A stretch of 64,000 nt of DNA from Rhizophagus irregularis (GCF_026210795.1 NC_089432.1:2728001-2792000), one strand, 5' to 3'. Shown: positions 1 to 13,850, numbered from the stretch's first letter. The notes: generated from the sequence alone by a model not told the origin. Translations and numbers: made by a program.

Positions 1-775
1 ATTTCATAATCTTAAAATTTTCCTGTCAAAATATAAATTAAAATAATGAGAAACGAACGTTAAAATTTATTAAAAAAACATATAACATAATTAACCAACC
101 TTCATATCAGATATGCTAAAATTTTCTCCTTACTACTTGTTTGCAAAATGGATTTGTTACGCAGAATTCTGTGTACTAATTCTTAGTAATTATGAATTTT
201 TTTGTAAATTATAGTCATCACAAAATAAATACACTATCCGATTCTTGTGTGATTTGCAAGTTTATATTGTAGTGTTAATAAAAAAAAGATTTAAAGCGTG
301 ATTTTGGAGATAAAACCATAAGTTTGTTTTATAATAAAGAATTGGTGAAACTTGGTAATATTAATTCAAACGTTTTCGTAAAACGTTTAAAGATTATTTT
401 TTATAATGGAGCTTGTGTGAGATTTTCTGATGATCGACAGATGATCGATATATCACGCAAATATAGAATTAATGACGAAAATACATACCCAGTTTCAAAT
501 AACTTCTCTTGAGCTTTTAAACATGTAGTTACAGTAAAAGCAAAAATTTCTTATTTACAATTAAATATATCATATTTTGTCAAATAGCGTATTGTTTGTT
601 GATTCATGTTACACTTAATGTCATACATGTGTAATCGAAAAAAAAAATTTTTAAGGTAACATTCAGGTTTACTGCTGTTGAGTATCACCATTTAATAGAG
701 TTCTCGAAATTTATCTATTGAACTATGAATGGCTTATTGGTGAATGAATAGTGTAAACAAAAAAATACTGGACTT
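1..775. other. AT-rich leader without a supported gene
   Basis: No gene can be supported here. A 62-codon open frame at 324-512 has no recognisable domain, no signal peptide and no supporting context, so it is not called. Confidence 0.5.
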
Positions 776-1405
776 GATTGGTGCAAAGAATGCAAAGCAT
801 TTTCAATAAAATTTCAAAATTGGACTAGTGATAATAACAATATTGACAAGAAGCTCAACTATCAGCATTTAATAGCAAATATGAAGTATTAGAGTGGATA
901 CCTTACAATAAATTTTATGATATTGAATATATTGCAAAAGGTGGTTTTGGAAAAGTGTATAGAGAAAAATGTATTGATGGATGTATTAATAGTTGGGATA
1001 ATAAAAATAAATTAGCAATAAAATTTGTCAAGCACTTAGACCAAGATTTAGTGATATTAAAGTACCTCAATTGACTGTAAATTAATGAAAAGGTGCCTGC
1101 TGGGCAAATCTATTAAATCGACCAAAAGGAGAAATTCGATACATTTTATATCAATATTATGATGAATCCTATGAATTGGAGCGTATAGATATTGATAATA
1201 AAACAGAATTACAAAAACAAATTAAAGAGGCAGAAGAAATCAATAATAGTCTACCAACTACTAGCAGCATACTTTTTACAAATTTGTCACACAAAACACA
1301 TACAGAAGCAAATTTTTACAAGTGGATTGCTTAATTCTAATAACCTTTCCTGAGCCAAAAAATTCTGATGATTATTATAATGAGCAAAATGACAACATAT
1401 ATTAG
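776..1405 (+). pseudogene. Decayed protein kinase gene (internal deletion, frameshifts)
   Basis: Four collinear pieces of a fungal protein kinase lie in shifting frames. From 776 there is a Cys-x-x-Cys stretch (DWCKECKAF) followed by a QNWTSDNNNID segment. From 871 to the TGA at 1072-1074 another frame encodes the kinase N-lobe, with EVLEWIPYNKFYDIEYIAKG leading into the glycine-rich loop GGFGKVY and the ATP-binding lysine in LAIKF. From about 1098 a segment starting CWANLLNRPKGEIRY resembles kinase subdomain XI. It runs into a tail with QKQIKEAEEINNSLPTTS, and a last frame ends at the TAG at 1403-1405. The whole catalytic loop, DFG and activation segment are missing between the second and third pieces, so no active enzyme can be made. 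The N-terminal zinc-ribbon-like part and tail differ from the kinase-Sel1 genes elsewhere in the window, so this is a relic of a separate kinase subfamily. Confidence 0.8.
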
Positions 1406-4400
1406 TGAAATATTTTCAGGCGATTACTGTAATAATTTGTGATATATAACTAATTAAGACAAAATATTGATATGTTTTATTTATTAAATAGAATCTTTAC
1501 AAATTGATCTTTCTCAATAAAGATGGTAAGTCTAAACATAAATTAAACTCTGTTTTTTTACTCGTATATTTAATTATTTTAAGATAAATCAAAGGTGAAG
1601 AAATATTTAAAATATTTTGAGAGGGGTTTTTTTTTTTGATCAGACTATTATAAATTGAAAGCAATCACTTTTGTTTTAGCAATTTTTACAATTTTCTATT
1701 TATTATTATATTAAAATTTTTTTAATAAATAAGCAGGATGAGGTAGCTCAATATATTGTAATTGCAAATATATAAAACATGAAGTTAGAAAAAATATGGA
1801 TTAAGCCAAACAGTTAAATAAGGATTATTACGAGGTGCCTAATAAGATACTTATTTTATTATTAGTTATGACTAATTTGGTTAAAATAAATGGTTTATCA
1901 TAAAAAACTGACATTGCAGTAAATAATTTAATAATTCCTGGTATGTTGTTAACGTTTTTATGTAAATGAAAATAATGTTTCACTGTTACTGATTAATTTA
2001 TAGGCTATGTAAGATCTCAGAAACTCCGAACAGATATCTTAATATGATAATATTACTGAAAAAATAGTTACAAATGTTATTCCTTTTAAAGTAGTAAATG
2101 TATTCATAGACTTATTAGACTAGATTAATTTCTAATGTATATTATAAGCAATTATTATTTCAAATTTCAAAAAGTATGGAGGTTATTGTTGGATCCGGAT
2201 CCTTATCAATACAAAAGGCATAATATATAAGTCAATATATCTATGAGTTTCTCAAATTATTTATGTATGAATTGTTATCCTACTTTTCAGATCTGATTTA
2301 CTTATAGAAATTTTGTATGCTTTGCTTCTATTTCTACATTGTCAAGGTATACTATTAAAATTAGATCAAATATAAGATGATGTTCTTTTAAAGATGATTT
2401 TGTATTTAATATTTGTTTTCAGTTATACTGTATACAGATATTAGATTATTCTTTTAATAATTACTAAAATAGTATGCTTTTTTTGTATGTTAACTAAATT
2501 TCTAATCTATTCTAATGTCTTCAGATTTGTGAATAAAACATTACATATTATAATGTTATAAGATATATAAATTTGATATAAGAACAATTATTACTAAATG
2601 AAATCACACAAATTAATTAAATGATTAAAATAATATTTATATGAACTAGAATGAATAAATGTATAGTTTTTTAGAAAGTATTTTTATATGATAAAGCTTA
2701 ATATGAATTAATTAATTGAAGATGTCAACTAAAGGAAAAAAACATAGCACCATGTTGGTAAGTGTATCAAAATTGCTAGTAATTTAGTAATATTGCTTGA
2801 ATTACTACTGCGCATTTTTCCTCACTGACTGTAATATTAAGTAGTATTAATAATAAAGAAGTTTAATATATTAATCAAAGTTATAATTAAAGCAAAAATT
2901 ATGTTAAGTAGATAATTAACTCTGGTTTAAAGGTAAATAAAAGATTTATAAATAAACTTGTAATTGAAAAGCTTAAAGTAATTATGGAAAATCTGATAAT
3001 ACAAATAATTATCATCAAAGTTATGAGATTCTGATAAGTTCATGGCATATATTCAAGGAAGACAACAAGGTGTTTGCCATTTCCAGCAGGATTTATAGTA
3101 TCCAGCCCGATATCAAAAGCTGAAGGAATTATTTTTTAGCAACAGTTAATTAAATTAAATAAGCAGTATGAAGTGTTGATAAAAATCTATACTGTAGTAT
3201 ATAGTACACTTTCTTGTGATTTTTTTTTTATTACACTAAAGAATAGAGATACTTGCTGGTCAAATTAGGGATTATATTAAGTATATATTTACTATTTATA
3301 ACTAAGTTTTATGAATAATTCGTTAATTGCTTCATTGACAAATTTGTTTTGTTTCCTTTATCAGGAATATTATTATTAAATACATTCTAAAATAACTAAT
3401 GAATAGTAAATTTATTATAATTTACCAAAAAAGCAATATAAATGTGAATATATAACTTTAATCCTGTTATTCAGTATAAAGTTACTTTTTGGATTTAATA
3501 TTAAAAATAAGAAGATATTTGCTTTCAAATCTCTTTTAAACTCTTTTTTATTTAAAATTTTATTAACTGTTAAGAAATTATTTATAATTTTGTTCATCTA
3601 AATTTAATTTGAATTCTACTGATTTAGATATTGAATTTATTATTTCTCTATTAAATTGTATCAGTGTTAAAAATAATTATGTAATGAAATTTGTGCTACT
3701 TAATTGATATTTAGTTAGTTTATTATGACTTGAGTATTATTAACTAAATTTGAAATCTAACAATATTCTGTTTTCATCTTGTTAATGAATTGATATAACT
3801 TTTAGTCGATTTTTGATTCCATATCAAAGTTTGACCTTGGTTAAATCTTTAGAATAGATACTCACTTGTCTTGAATAATCGGCAAGTTTATTTTTAAGTG
3901 AATGTGGCTAGGTTGTAGTATTAAATTACATGTATTTATCTTGTGAAACTTTATGAATTTTTTGAGTATTGGTAAGACTAAAATTTAAATAGATTCATAG
4001 AAATTTACTTCCAAAGAAATAATTATATTTTAATTATCATTTTTAGAATGAAGTGATCTTATACAAACAGCCAGTTAGAGAGATTAGGAAATAATTTATT
4101 AACAAAAATATAACTAATTTTTAAATTTCAAATATCAGAAATGAGGAGAGCAAAAAAAATTATAATTAAATATTACTCTTTTTCATGGTTAAATATTATT
4201 TCATAATTAAATTTTACAATTGTTTTCCTAATTGAATCTTATTCAATCAAAAAAGAGAAATAATTGTTTTTAGCAAATCATCAGCTGTTATTATTGGTTA
4301 ATTTTTTGCTTGATCCTAAAGTATTGTTTATTAAAAATGTTTGATGAGTAACAATATTCATGTGCAAAAATGAGCTTTTCGTGAGCTTAGCAAGATTATT

Positions 4401-5726
4401 TTGTAAAATAATTGATATTAACGATTATAGCTATGGCCATAAATTTGTTTATTAATAAGAGTGGTGTAGCTAATGTATTAGTAGTTAACAAGAGTTTAAT
4501 TTTGGCTAACATTTTTTAATTTTGTGTAGCAATCCATCTTAAATTTATTCATAACTTTATTTTGATTAGTTTAAGTACTATAATAAAAAAAATTTATAAT
4601 TTGGATGTTTGCCTGTACCTCCTAGCTATACAGACAAATAAAATTTAAAGGAACAAATTATATAACCAACATAACTTTCAAGAATGAGAAAAGTTGTATA
4701 TTTAATTCTTCATTTATTTATTAATGGCGAGAAAATGTTAAGATATATCTCATTGTAAAATAATACTGCTGTAGTAAAATCTGGAATAACAATAAATTTG
4801 TTAAAATTATCCATCTGATAATCTCTCAAAAATAACATTTTTAAAAGGCAATAAAATGAGCTTCTGCAAAAAATATTTGTTAATGATCCTTATGTTGAAC
4901 ATTATATGATAAATGGCACAATTTCTCTATTAGTACTTTACGGTGGCAAAATATGTATATTTTGTCAACTACACAATAAATTTCTTCTAAAATCATTCAT
5001 TTTCTTTGCATTTTTTGAATAAACGTCCATTAAAAAAATATGTCAGTATATGAAATACCATTTCATGCTACATTAATTTTTAATAAAAGGATATTTGCGC
5101 ACATATTAATTATTACAAATACGATAAAAATGACAGAATGTGCAAATAACATTTTATTTAACTACTAAAATCTCGTTATGGAGAACACAAAGTTTTAATA
5201 GCCAGATTGCTGGTTGAAAGAGCCGATAGCCCTAAAAATAAAGTTTCTTCATCTCTACTATTTATAAATAAGATATAGTTTCTTCTAATACAGGTGCGAA
5301 TATAATGAGTATGCATGAAATAATTCTGTTCATGTGAAAACAATTGTGTTTAATGCTATAAAAAATAATGTGATTATTATTCCTATAGTATTTTATTCAT
5401 AATCTTATTTTAATAATTGAAAAGTGTAACTTTGAGTTATGATTTCTACAGTTACTTGAATATAATAAAAAAAATTAAATACATACAGTATTTTTTATTG
5501 GGAATTTGTATTCTATGCAAGTACAGTAAGATTAGAATGTTATTTATTTTAAACTTAATTAATTAACAATTAATACTTCTTGATTTACATACTAAATAGT
5601 AAATCTTTGTATTTTCAACATATGATCAGCAAACTTAAGCAAGCCAAATAATTATCATGACTTTGTAAAGTTATAAATTCTCCAATATGCTACATTTACA
5701 GTAAAAATATGGATCACAGTGAAAAA
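1406..5726. other. Long AT-rich intergenic region
   Basis: Extremely AT-rich sequence dense in stop codons on both strands. The only longer open frame (3415-3597, minus) is low-complexity Lys/Asn/Ile/Phe and is not credible. I see no transposon ends, tandem array or RNA gene. Confidence 0.5.
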
Positions 5727-7850
5727 TCAACCATCATTGATTAAATGACTTAATCTATTTTGAGCATATGGATATCCTTGTTCAGCAGATTTTTCATACC
5801 AATAAATTGCTTGACTTATATCCTTTTTCTTACCACTTTCATACATAGAAGCAAGATTGTATTGAGCTAAATAATTTCCTGAATTTGCTCCCTTTTGAAA
5901 TAAATCAAACGACTTCTGCTTATCAACTATGATTCCAATTCCTCCATAATAACAACATCCCAAATTATTTATTCCAAGTGTATTTCCTAAATTTGTAGAT
6001 TTTTGATATAATTCAAATGCCATTAGTTCATCTATACTAGCTCCAATTCCAAATTCATAACAATATCCCAAATTGCGTATTCCACGCGGATTTCCTAAAT
6101 TTGCAGCCTTTTGATATAGTTCAAATGCTTTTTGTTTATCAACACCGGTTCCAATTCCTTCTTCATGACAATATCCTAGGCTAGTTATTCCAAATACATT
6201 TCCTGATTTTACTGCATTTTGATACAATTCAAATGCTTTTTGTCTATTAACATTAATTTCGATTCCAAAATGATAAAATACTCCAAGTATGAAAACAGAA
6301 TTAGAATTATCCTGATTGTTTAGTAGCCAATTATAAATTTCTTTTAAGGCTATATCATGGTCATTAAGATATTTAACAATTATAATTTTTCTCATTATTA
6401 TTTCGACATCTTCAATAAGAAGAATTATTTCATTAACCAATAGGTCATAGTCATTTATAATGAGATTTAAGAAAATTAAAGGTTCTATCTCTTTTATGTT
6501 GATTCTATTAAAATTTTGAATAATAATATCTTCAGAAATTTCATTATTTGATTTAGACAACTGAACTCTTGATAATTGGAAGTCTGCATTGTAATGATTT
6601 TGCTGAAAATCTAAAATAATTGCATTTAATTTTGCAATAACCTGGTTAATAGTTGGGCGATTATCTTGTTCATTATTCCAGCAATCTAAATTTATAATAA
6701 AATTATAATTAATTAATAATGTTTTAATCATGATTGAATTTAATTGTAAGTATTTACCAGTATATATTTTCGCATAATCCTCTCGTGTATTAGGAATAGG
6801 TTTCTCTCTAAGACCATACAATATTTCCATGGCCAAATCAATATTATATGGTTTGTTACAAAAAGGTGGATATCCACTAGAGATTTCCCACAAAAGTATG
6901 CCAATACTGTATATGTTACTCTTTTTATTTAACGAATATACTTGAATTTGTTTGTTGCTATCCCCTTTTACATCAAAATTTTGTGGATCAATATAAACAA
7001 CCATTTCAAATGATTTTGATTGAATATTGGATGATTCTTTAATCCTTTTTGACAATCCGAAGTCGGTCAATTTGATGGTATTCTTATGAACTAATATATT
7101 GTTAGAGTGCTATTATTAAATAGAATAATTAAAATAAATAATTGTATTAGGTAGGTACATACAATCTTACGACCCAATTTGATTAATGTAAAACCTACCA
7201 AATCATGATGCACAATTTCATTATCATGTAAGAATGATATAGCATTAGCTAACTGAAGTGCCAAATTCAACTTATCGTTCCAAGTGAGATTTTCAAAGCA
7301 TTCGCTTAAATAATTTCGAAGGGTGCCACTATTAGCATATTCCATCACTAGCAAATATTTTTTTGAATTATTGCTTTGGATTTCTTTTGAAAAAAAAAAA
7401 ATATTTTAGCTTATTTCAATTTTATTAAAACAAATTTAAATATTCGTAATACCTGTCGTAATTCCATGAAAGTGAATAATATTTTCGTGAAAATCCGCTT
7501 CACGTTGAAGTTTAAACTAAACCATGAATAGAATCATAAATTAAGAAATAATGTAAAGTAGTACGGCATAAATACAAAAATACTTATTTATTAGATATTA
7601 TAATTACTTCATTGGCAATTTCTTTTGCCACGATATTAAAATTAAAAAAAGATTTCAATGCTAAATAACTATGAGAATTTTTCCAATTTGCACGATATAC
7701 CTTTCCAATCTCTCCAAAACCAATTTCTTGAACATTATTAAAATGTTTATAATCATAATATTTAATTTGTTTTTTTGTAATAGATTCTTCAATCCAATTA
7801 ATCCATTCGTTTGAATTATCAATAAAATTAAGTTCAATGTTATTAGACAT
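5727..7850 (-). CDS. Kinase-Sel1 repeat protein A (five exons)
   Basis: Exons on the minus strand are 7850-7608, 7516-7453, 7383-7199, 7109-6758 and 6685-5727, giving about 600 aa. All introns are GT-AG and the phases match the three paralogues in this window. Residues 1-300 form a TKL-like kinase: glycine loop GFGEIG (44-49), ATP lysine K66 in LALK, catalytic aspartate D163 in HHDL, metal-binding N168, and DFG at 180-182. The usual HRD arginine is histidine, so it is a non-RD kinase. The APE position reads YIDPQ, as in the relatives. From about residue 412 to the end come five to six Sel1-type repeats of roughly 36 aa (pattern AFELYQKAANLGN, then NLGYCY, then GIG), which normally mediate protein-protein contacts. 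No signal peptide or membrane segment is seen, so a cytosolic signalling role is inferred. The last intron (6686-6757) is 72 nt without a stop, so retention would stay in frame. Confidence 0.85.
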
Positions 7851-7930
7851 TATAGTAGGTATTGTTTAATTGTTTATGAATTTTTTATTGCGAAAATTAA
7901 TTTATGTTAAGAAAAAAAAAGAATTTTATA

Positions 7931-7960
7931 CTATTTATAGCAATTTTATACTATTTATAG
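7931..7960 (-). promoter_or_regulatory. Duplicated TATA-like element upstream of kinase A
   Basis: Read on the minus strand, CTATAAATAG occurs at 7960-7951 and again at 7940-7931, within a 20-bp direct duplication. These sites lie about 80 and 100 bp upstream of the ATG at 7850. The same element and flanking sequence occur once before kinase B (18347-18356), also about 80 bp upstream, which supports a promoter role. Confidence 0.5.
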
Positions 7961-9501
7961 AAATTGATATTCTAAAATGTGACACATTTCAAAAAAATAA
8001 ATTTGTGTAATTTGTAATTTGTAAACAATGCATATCGGCTAATAGAGAAAGTCCCTAAAATAAAAAAAAAAAAAGAGAAAGTCCCTAAAATTTAGGGTAT
8101 ATTATTATTTATCAATTAAAGAGTCATATGATACATGTCAATATAGTTTCAGCCAATAAACTATGATTAAAATTAAAATTATGTGTTTATCATCTATTCG
8201 ACTCATTAAGTTTATTTGACTTACCATAGGCCGGGACAATGGATTAGACGTTGATCTACGTAGTGGGACAATGGGTTGGACGCAATCAGTCGCAATCTTG
8301 TATAATAGAATAGTTTGCTATGAAAGCACTTATTGCTTTTATGGATATTTTCATTCGACCAGGAGTTTTACAGCTAATTGCAAAAAGTATGGACCAATTT
8401 CGACGCTTATGTAACAAAAAAAAAATCAGTAAAAAAGCAACAATGTCCCACATCATACTGCAACAATTTTGATGTACTATATCATAAACAAGTTTATTTC
8501 TTCGTAGATATGCTTTTGTCATATATTGAAATCTAGAATTCTTACACAAATGTATTTTTCACATTTTATTGTTTAGAGTTTTATCTAATTTCTTTTTCTA
8601 TAAATAAAAAATTAATATGTATCATGCTAAATCTTGTAGCATATGATTATTTAATAATTAGCAACAAATTAGTCTTTTTTTTTTTTTAAGATTAGTAACG
8701 CATTTATTAATTATGTTTATGGATATGTTACATAATTACACAAATACCTAGACGAAAATACAAATAAATTATATTATCATCTATAACTAACCGATCTATT
8801 CTAAATTACTAAGATAAACCTAAAAAAAAAATTTTGTTATATAAATTCTATCTTTTTGTATAAAAAGTTACTAATCTAAATTATTTTAAAACTTTTTTTG
8901 AATTTTCTAATATTTTCCTATGTTTTTCAATTACTCAAAAATTTTCTAAAATTGCAAGAAAGGCATTATCTCTAAAAATATTGACAAAAAGAAAAAGAAA
9001 AAATAAAATAAATTGCTATTTATTTGTATGTATATATAAAAAAAAAGACAAAATTATTATTAATATGAAACATTAATAAAAGGTCTCCAAATCTACACTC
9101 TTGAGTCTTGACAGAAAAGTATCTGAAATTCGGACGAAACTTCTTATCGTCCGTTTGTTTTCTTCATCCTAATCTAATCATAAATCCAAAGATCTTGATC
9201 TTAACTTGTTTTCGTTAATCGGGACGAATTTGCTTATTCGTTATCGGAATCTTCCCTTCGTCCTTGTACTGTCATTGTACGTTTTTGTTTTCGTTAATTG
9301 CTACTAGCAACAAATTAGTCTATTCATTATTTAAAAATATTACCATTTATACAATAAACTTATAAACCCAATATATTCATAAATTCTTATTCATACAATG
9401 GAATTGCAATTTAAATCACACATATAAATTGTCAACATGAAACTTTGTTTTATTTATTTATTTTATTAACTGAAAATTTTACGTAAAAATACATATAACA
9501 A
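7961..9501. other. Intergenic region with short direct repeats
   Basis: Contains two copies of GAGAAAGTCCCTAAAAT (8045-8061 and 8075-8091) and two copies of GGGACAATGG (8233 and 8264) in a short GC-richer stretch. The 87-codon frame at 8286-8549 (minus) resembles no family I know. The rest is AT-rich with no supported gene. Confidence 0.4.
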
Positions 9502-9606
9502 ATGTGCTGTATAATAAAAACTAGGGAAAGCCCAGAGTTTGATCGGCGCATGCGCCAAGAATTTGCCACAAACTTTTACACAATCAAAATGTACAAGCGG
9601 AAGTGA
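9502..9606 (+). CDS. Short coding-like fragment, unrecognised
   Basis: A 34-codon frame that is clearly GC-richer than its surroundings. It contains FDRRMRQEFATNFYTIKMYK and ends at TGA 9604-9606. It includes a 12-bp perfect palindrome, GGCGCATGCGCC. The composition and amphipathic sequence look like a coding remnant, perhaps of a mobile-element protein, but I do not recognise the family. No upstream exon was identified, so it may be a fragment. Confidence 0.25.
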   Translation: MCCIIKTRESPEFDRRMRQEFATNFYTIKMYKRK

Positions 9607-12600
9607 ATTGTAAGTTATACTTGGGACTTACATCAAGATTAACTTATTGAAAGTACAGCATACACTAAGAATAATTTGCATGATTTCATGAATATACAAT
9701 ATTAATAAACCTCTTGTTCTTTCTTTTTATTATTTTCCGTTCACTTTTGATGGCTTTGTTCTTTTTGAACATTTTGCTTAGTTAATTTATTGGTTAACAA
9801 ACAAACTAAGGTTCGTCTATTTTATAATAAATAAATAGTATTAAACTAGATAATTGGTTAATCTCTATTTCTTATAAAATAAAATTAGTATTCATTAAAA
9901 TTTTGGCTTAGAAAATAAAACTGATATATTTGTCAAAAAAATTAATAAATATTATTATAACAAACATTGTGATTGGTCTTAATGAATATACATCCAGCCA
10001 AATTTAGTATATTAAAATTTTATGGCTGTGGTGGTTGTGCTGGTGGCTATGAAATAACTTTCATAAAAAGATATCTTAACATGTGATAAAATGCACAGCC
10101 TAAATATTTTAAGTATAAATATCACCAGTATTATATTGAGCCCAACTGTTTATTTTCCTTTTCCTTTTTCTTGCCTTTTTTTTTTCTTTCCATATTTTTC
10201 AAGGAGTTAGTAATATATAGGAAGGAAATTATTATACCAGAAATATTCTTTCATTATTTGAGATAGAAAATTAATGAAACAGCTGTAATCTTTCTATTGA
10301 AGAATTTGAATAGTTCAATGAAGTCATTCAAGCAGTCTCAGTAGAAAAACAATTAGCATCAGGGAATCACTGACCAAAATAATCTAAATAATCTGAAAGT
10401 AGGAGATTAAAGATAAATTGAAGGAGGCAAAAGGTAGTCAATAACCCTGTCCTTACATTTGACAAAGTGATCAACAATGCAAATAAAATAGAACAGACCT
10501 AAAAATTCGGATATAGCAAAGAGAAAATTTTATATAAACATCATACTTTACTATACATATTCATAATTTACTTGTAACTTTTGTAAATAGAATTGTTTTA
10601 GATAAAATATTTCTAAAACAAGGCTTTTTACTTGATTTTTAAAGGATTTCCTTAATGCTTATACAATCATACTCTTTTGATTTTTAATAAATCAAGCGGA
10701 AAACATTCTATTCCTCTGTATGGTTGGAGATATCAGCTTAAAATACATGACATATCATACTTTTAAGAATTGCACGTGAATATGCCTATTAAACATTTAT
10801 TATATGAAATATTTTCTTTATAAATAAATTTATTACACTCTTAACCTGATAAATAATTAACAAACATTTTTTTTAAACAAATTAATTTATAATAATTTTA
10901 TTTACCCTTAAGACATCTTTTAAATCTTTTGGCATATCATCTTTCTTCAAATAAAAGTGAGTGTTATATGTTAAGAACTTTGATAAGGAATAATAATAAA
11001 TCAAAAGAGGATAAAGAGGAATTGCAAGAAATGATTATCAGTTTGTAAAAAGGAAAAAGGATAAGAGGAATTTGGATAGTTGGCATGTAATCTTGAAATG
11101 AAATTAAAATAGTTGAAGAATATAGAAGAAGAGTATTAAAAGGAAAAGGAAAGGACTATTCATTATAATATTAGCATTATTTTATTTTTTACATTATTTT
11201 AAGCTATTTTATAGTAGATTTACCTGATCATGAATTATATTTATTATTTAAATATTAATGATGGTAAAATATGGCATTAATATCTTTTTTAAACCGCTAT
11301 GAACCATCTAGGTGTCCAACATTAGTGAAAGCACTTTTATGCGCATGATGTACTGTGCGCAAATATTGATTTTTGTTCAACAAAATTGACAATACTAATC
11401 TTGATTGGTTTCATCTATTTGTAACTTACCAAGAACTCAAAAAAATAAGCCTGAAAATATTATACATTTGGATTTTTAACCTAAAGAGATGGGATTGAAA
11501 TGTATTAACCATTATTTAGCTCTATTGTAAACAAGCTTTTAGAGCTTTGGAGGACTGGAGGGTTCTAAAAACCTATTAGTATCCTGATGGTTTAGATATC
11601 AAAGTTGTATTCAAAACGTTTTATGGGCTAATAAAAATATGTGTAATCCAAAGATTCTAATCACAATAATTCATCCTATAGGAAATCGCCTGAAAAGTCA
11701 AACTACTCATGTCAGGCGTGGTTCAGTTTTATTTTCTCAGGAGAAATGTCAAATGTAAATGGGCCACATATTGCAAAAAAAAATTTCTGAAATTCAAACT
11801 TTTATACTTCATTAAGTAAAACAGCTTCCATTTGAACACACTGCTTTATATGTTCAAACATGGATCTATTATAATGAATTGAGGGTGAAAAATGTAGTAT
11901 TTACAGTGAAAAGTATATAGCTTGAATAATAATATTAAGAAGCTTTTCAGTTGCGCTTCTTATTGAATATATCCATAGTAAAATTATATATTAATTTCGC
12001 CAAGATGGAACTCTGAAAGTTAATATGAAGAAAGAAGAGATCGAAAATAATCAATGACAATAATAATCAGAATAACAAATAACCATATTATGTGATGTTA
12101 ATCAATTAAAAATATTTTATAATTTTAAAATAAAATGTCAGCATAGTAATTGTTAAATTTTGAAATTATAATGATGAATAACAATAAGCAAACTGATTCA
12201 GGAGAAAATTAGTTAAAAGAGATAATACTTGTCTGGAAAAAGAAATGATTAAATAAAAGATAATATATAGTAATACCCTCCTCTTTGGTGATGCTGACTG
12301 GACATAATTCTTATATGGTGTGTCACTACCGAGATCTTTGAGGAATATACAATAAACATGTATATTTTCCTACTACCCCATCAGTTGAAACAAATAAAAC
12401 TTATAATCCATCAGATTTACCAAAAGATCTCAGGAACAACACTTTCTTAAATTAAAAGGTGGTTCAGTGGTAAAAATAGAAGGAGAAATAATAATAGCTT
12501 CACCTATATATGAATCAAGCAGAAATGTTATCTACTACAATGATATATCAGAGTAAATTTTAAATATTTAAATACTACTGGATATTATTCCATCTTGTTT

Positions 12601-12732
12601 CAACATTTTACAGTTCTCACAATATGTTACATCTTTGTGGTGAATTTTTGATTTTCTTCATTAACTCGCGAATATTAATAACTTCTTTATCAATAACTTT
12701 GATTCCTTGCTGTGCAACTAAATTCAGAATGT
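9607..12732. other. AT-rich intergenic region
   Basis: No gene is supported. A slightly more structured stretch lies at about 11520-11780, with GGTTCTAAAAACC-type short inverted repeats, but it gives no long open frame. Otherwise there are homopolymer runs and stop-dense AT-rich DNA. Confidence 0.4.
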
Positions 12733-12914
12733 TGATGAAGTTTAGGTAAGGAAAAAAAAGTCTGATGGGGTTCAGGCTAGAAAAAAAAAAGTCTGATGGG
12801 GTTCAGGCTAGAAAAAAAAGTCTGATGGGTTCAAGCTAGAAAAAAAAAGTCTGATGGGGTTCAGGGCTAGAAAAAAAAAGTCTGATGGAGTTTGGGCTAG
12901 AAAAAAAAGTCTGC
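12733..12914. repeat. Tandem repeat, ~29-bp unit, six to seven copies
   Basis: Head-to-tail units of a poly-A run followed by AGTCTGATGGGGTTCAGG and CTAG. Copies differ by single substitutions and by the length of the A-run (8 to 10). The first and last copies are degenerate. No coding frame spans it. Confidence 0.9.
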
Positions 12915-13661
12915 TTTTTATAAAGATAAAATCAAATTAACAATAAAGAAAAAAACATAAAGTAGCTCATTTGCCAAAGAAATATTCTTCAGTTGATAGC
13001 CCTTAATACACAACACAAAAGTATTACTGATATATTATATTCTTGAAATACTCCATATGGACGATATTGCTATGAATGTAATATATCATAAGCTTAAGAT
13101 ATTCATATAGACTATATACTTAATTATTTTATGCTGATGGGTAAAATATTTATCTCTTCATTTATATTTAGTCAATGAAAGATTAATATGCACAATACAA
13201 AAAAGTCAATCAAGCATTATCTAACTTTATTGAAATATTTTCATCAAAATTATCAATAATATTTAAAAATAGTACTACTTATTATATTGAAATTACTAAG
13301 ACATTCTTAAAAAAAATTAAAATTTTAAAAAAATTTATTAGAATAATGATAACATTTCAATTTATTTTATCATATTGCAAAGGAGCCAATGATCATCATT
13401 TTTTCAAAAACTAAATCAGATATTATGAACTATTGGATATTTTAAGTAGAAAATTTTGATAGAATACTTTGGAGTGTTTACATTAAATAACCTTTTCCTC
13501 TATACAAGTTCAAATACTGCAAGTTTCATGATATCAAACACTAGAGTTTATTAATAAACTACTATGTGATTTTATCTCTTTAGCCAGTCCACTAGTTATG
13601 ACAGAAGTAGGAAATGTGACATCTGAGTTTAAGTCATACAGGAATAGATCTTGGTAGATAG

Positions 13662-13850
13662 GAATTTTCCACTCAAACAACTCAAACTAATAATGCAATT
13701 ACTACAGAACCCTTTGGAGAAGGTTCTACCTCACTTGATGACTATATACACTCCTTTGCTGCTAATAATAAAGGGAAACAAGTCAGAAAATACCATCGTA
13801 TGATACTGTTCAAATCTCAATCCAAGTCTTTTCCTCTTATTTACACTTGA
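13662..13850 (+). pseudogene. Open fragment upstream of chromodomain relic
   Basis: A 62-codon stop-free frame, with no initiating ATG, bounded by TAG at 13659 and TGA at 13848. It contains TTEPFGEGSTSLDDYIHSFA followed by a basic NNKGKQVRKYHR segment. I do not recognise it. Lying just 5' of a chromodomain relic, it may belong to the same decayed retroelement. Confidence 0.3.

Noticed and set aside
324-512. 62-codon plus-strand frame
   Set aside because: No domain, signal peptide or supporting context. Length is within chance for this sequence.
3415-3597. 60-codon minus-strand frame
   Set aside because: Low-complexity AT-driven composition and no context.
8286-8549. 87-codon minus-strand frame
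   Set aside because: No recognisable family; it starts in short repeats. Not strong enough to call.
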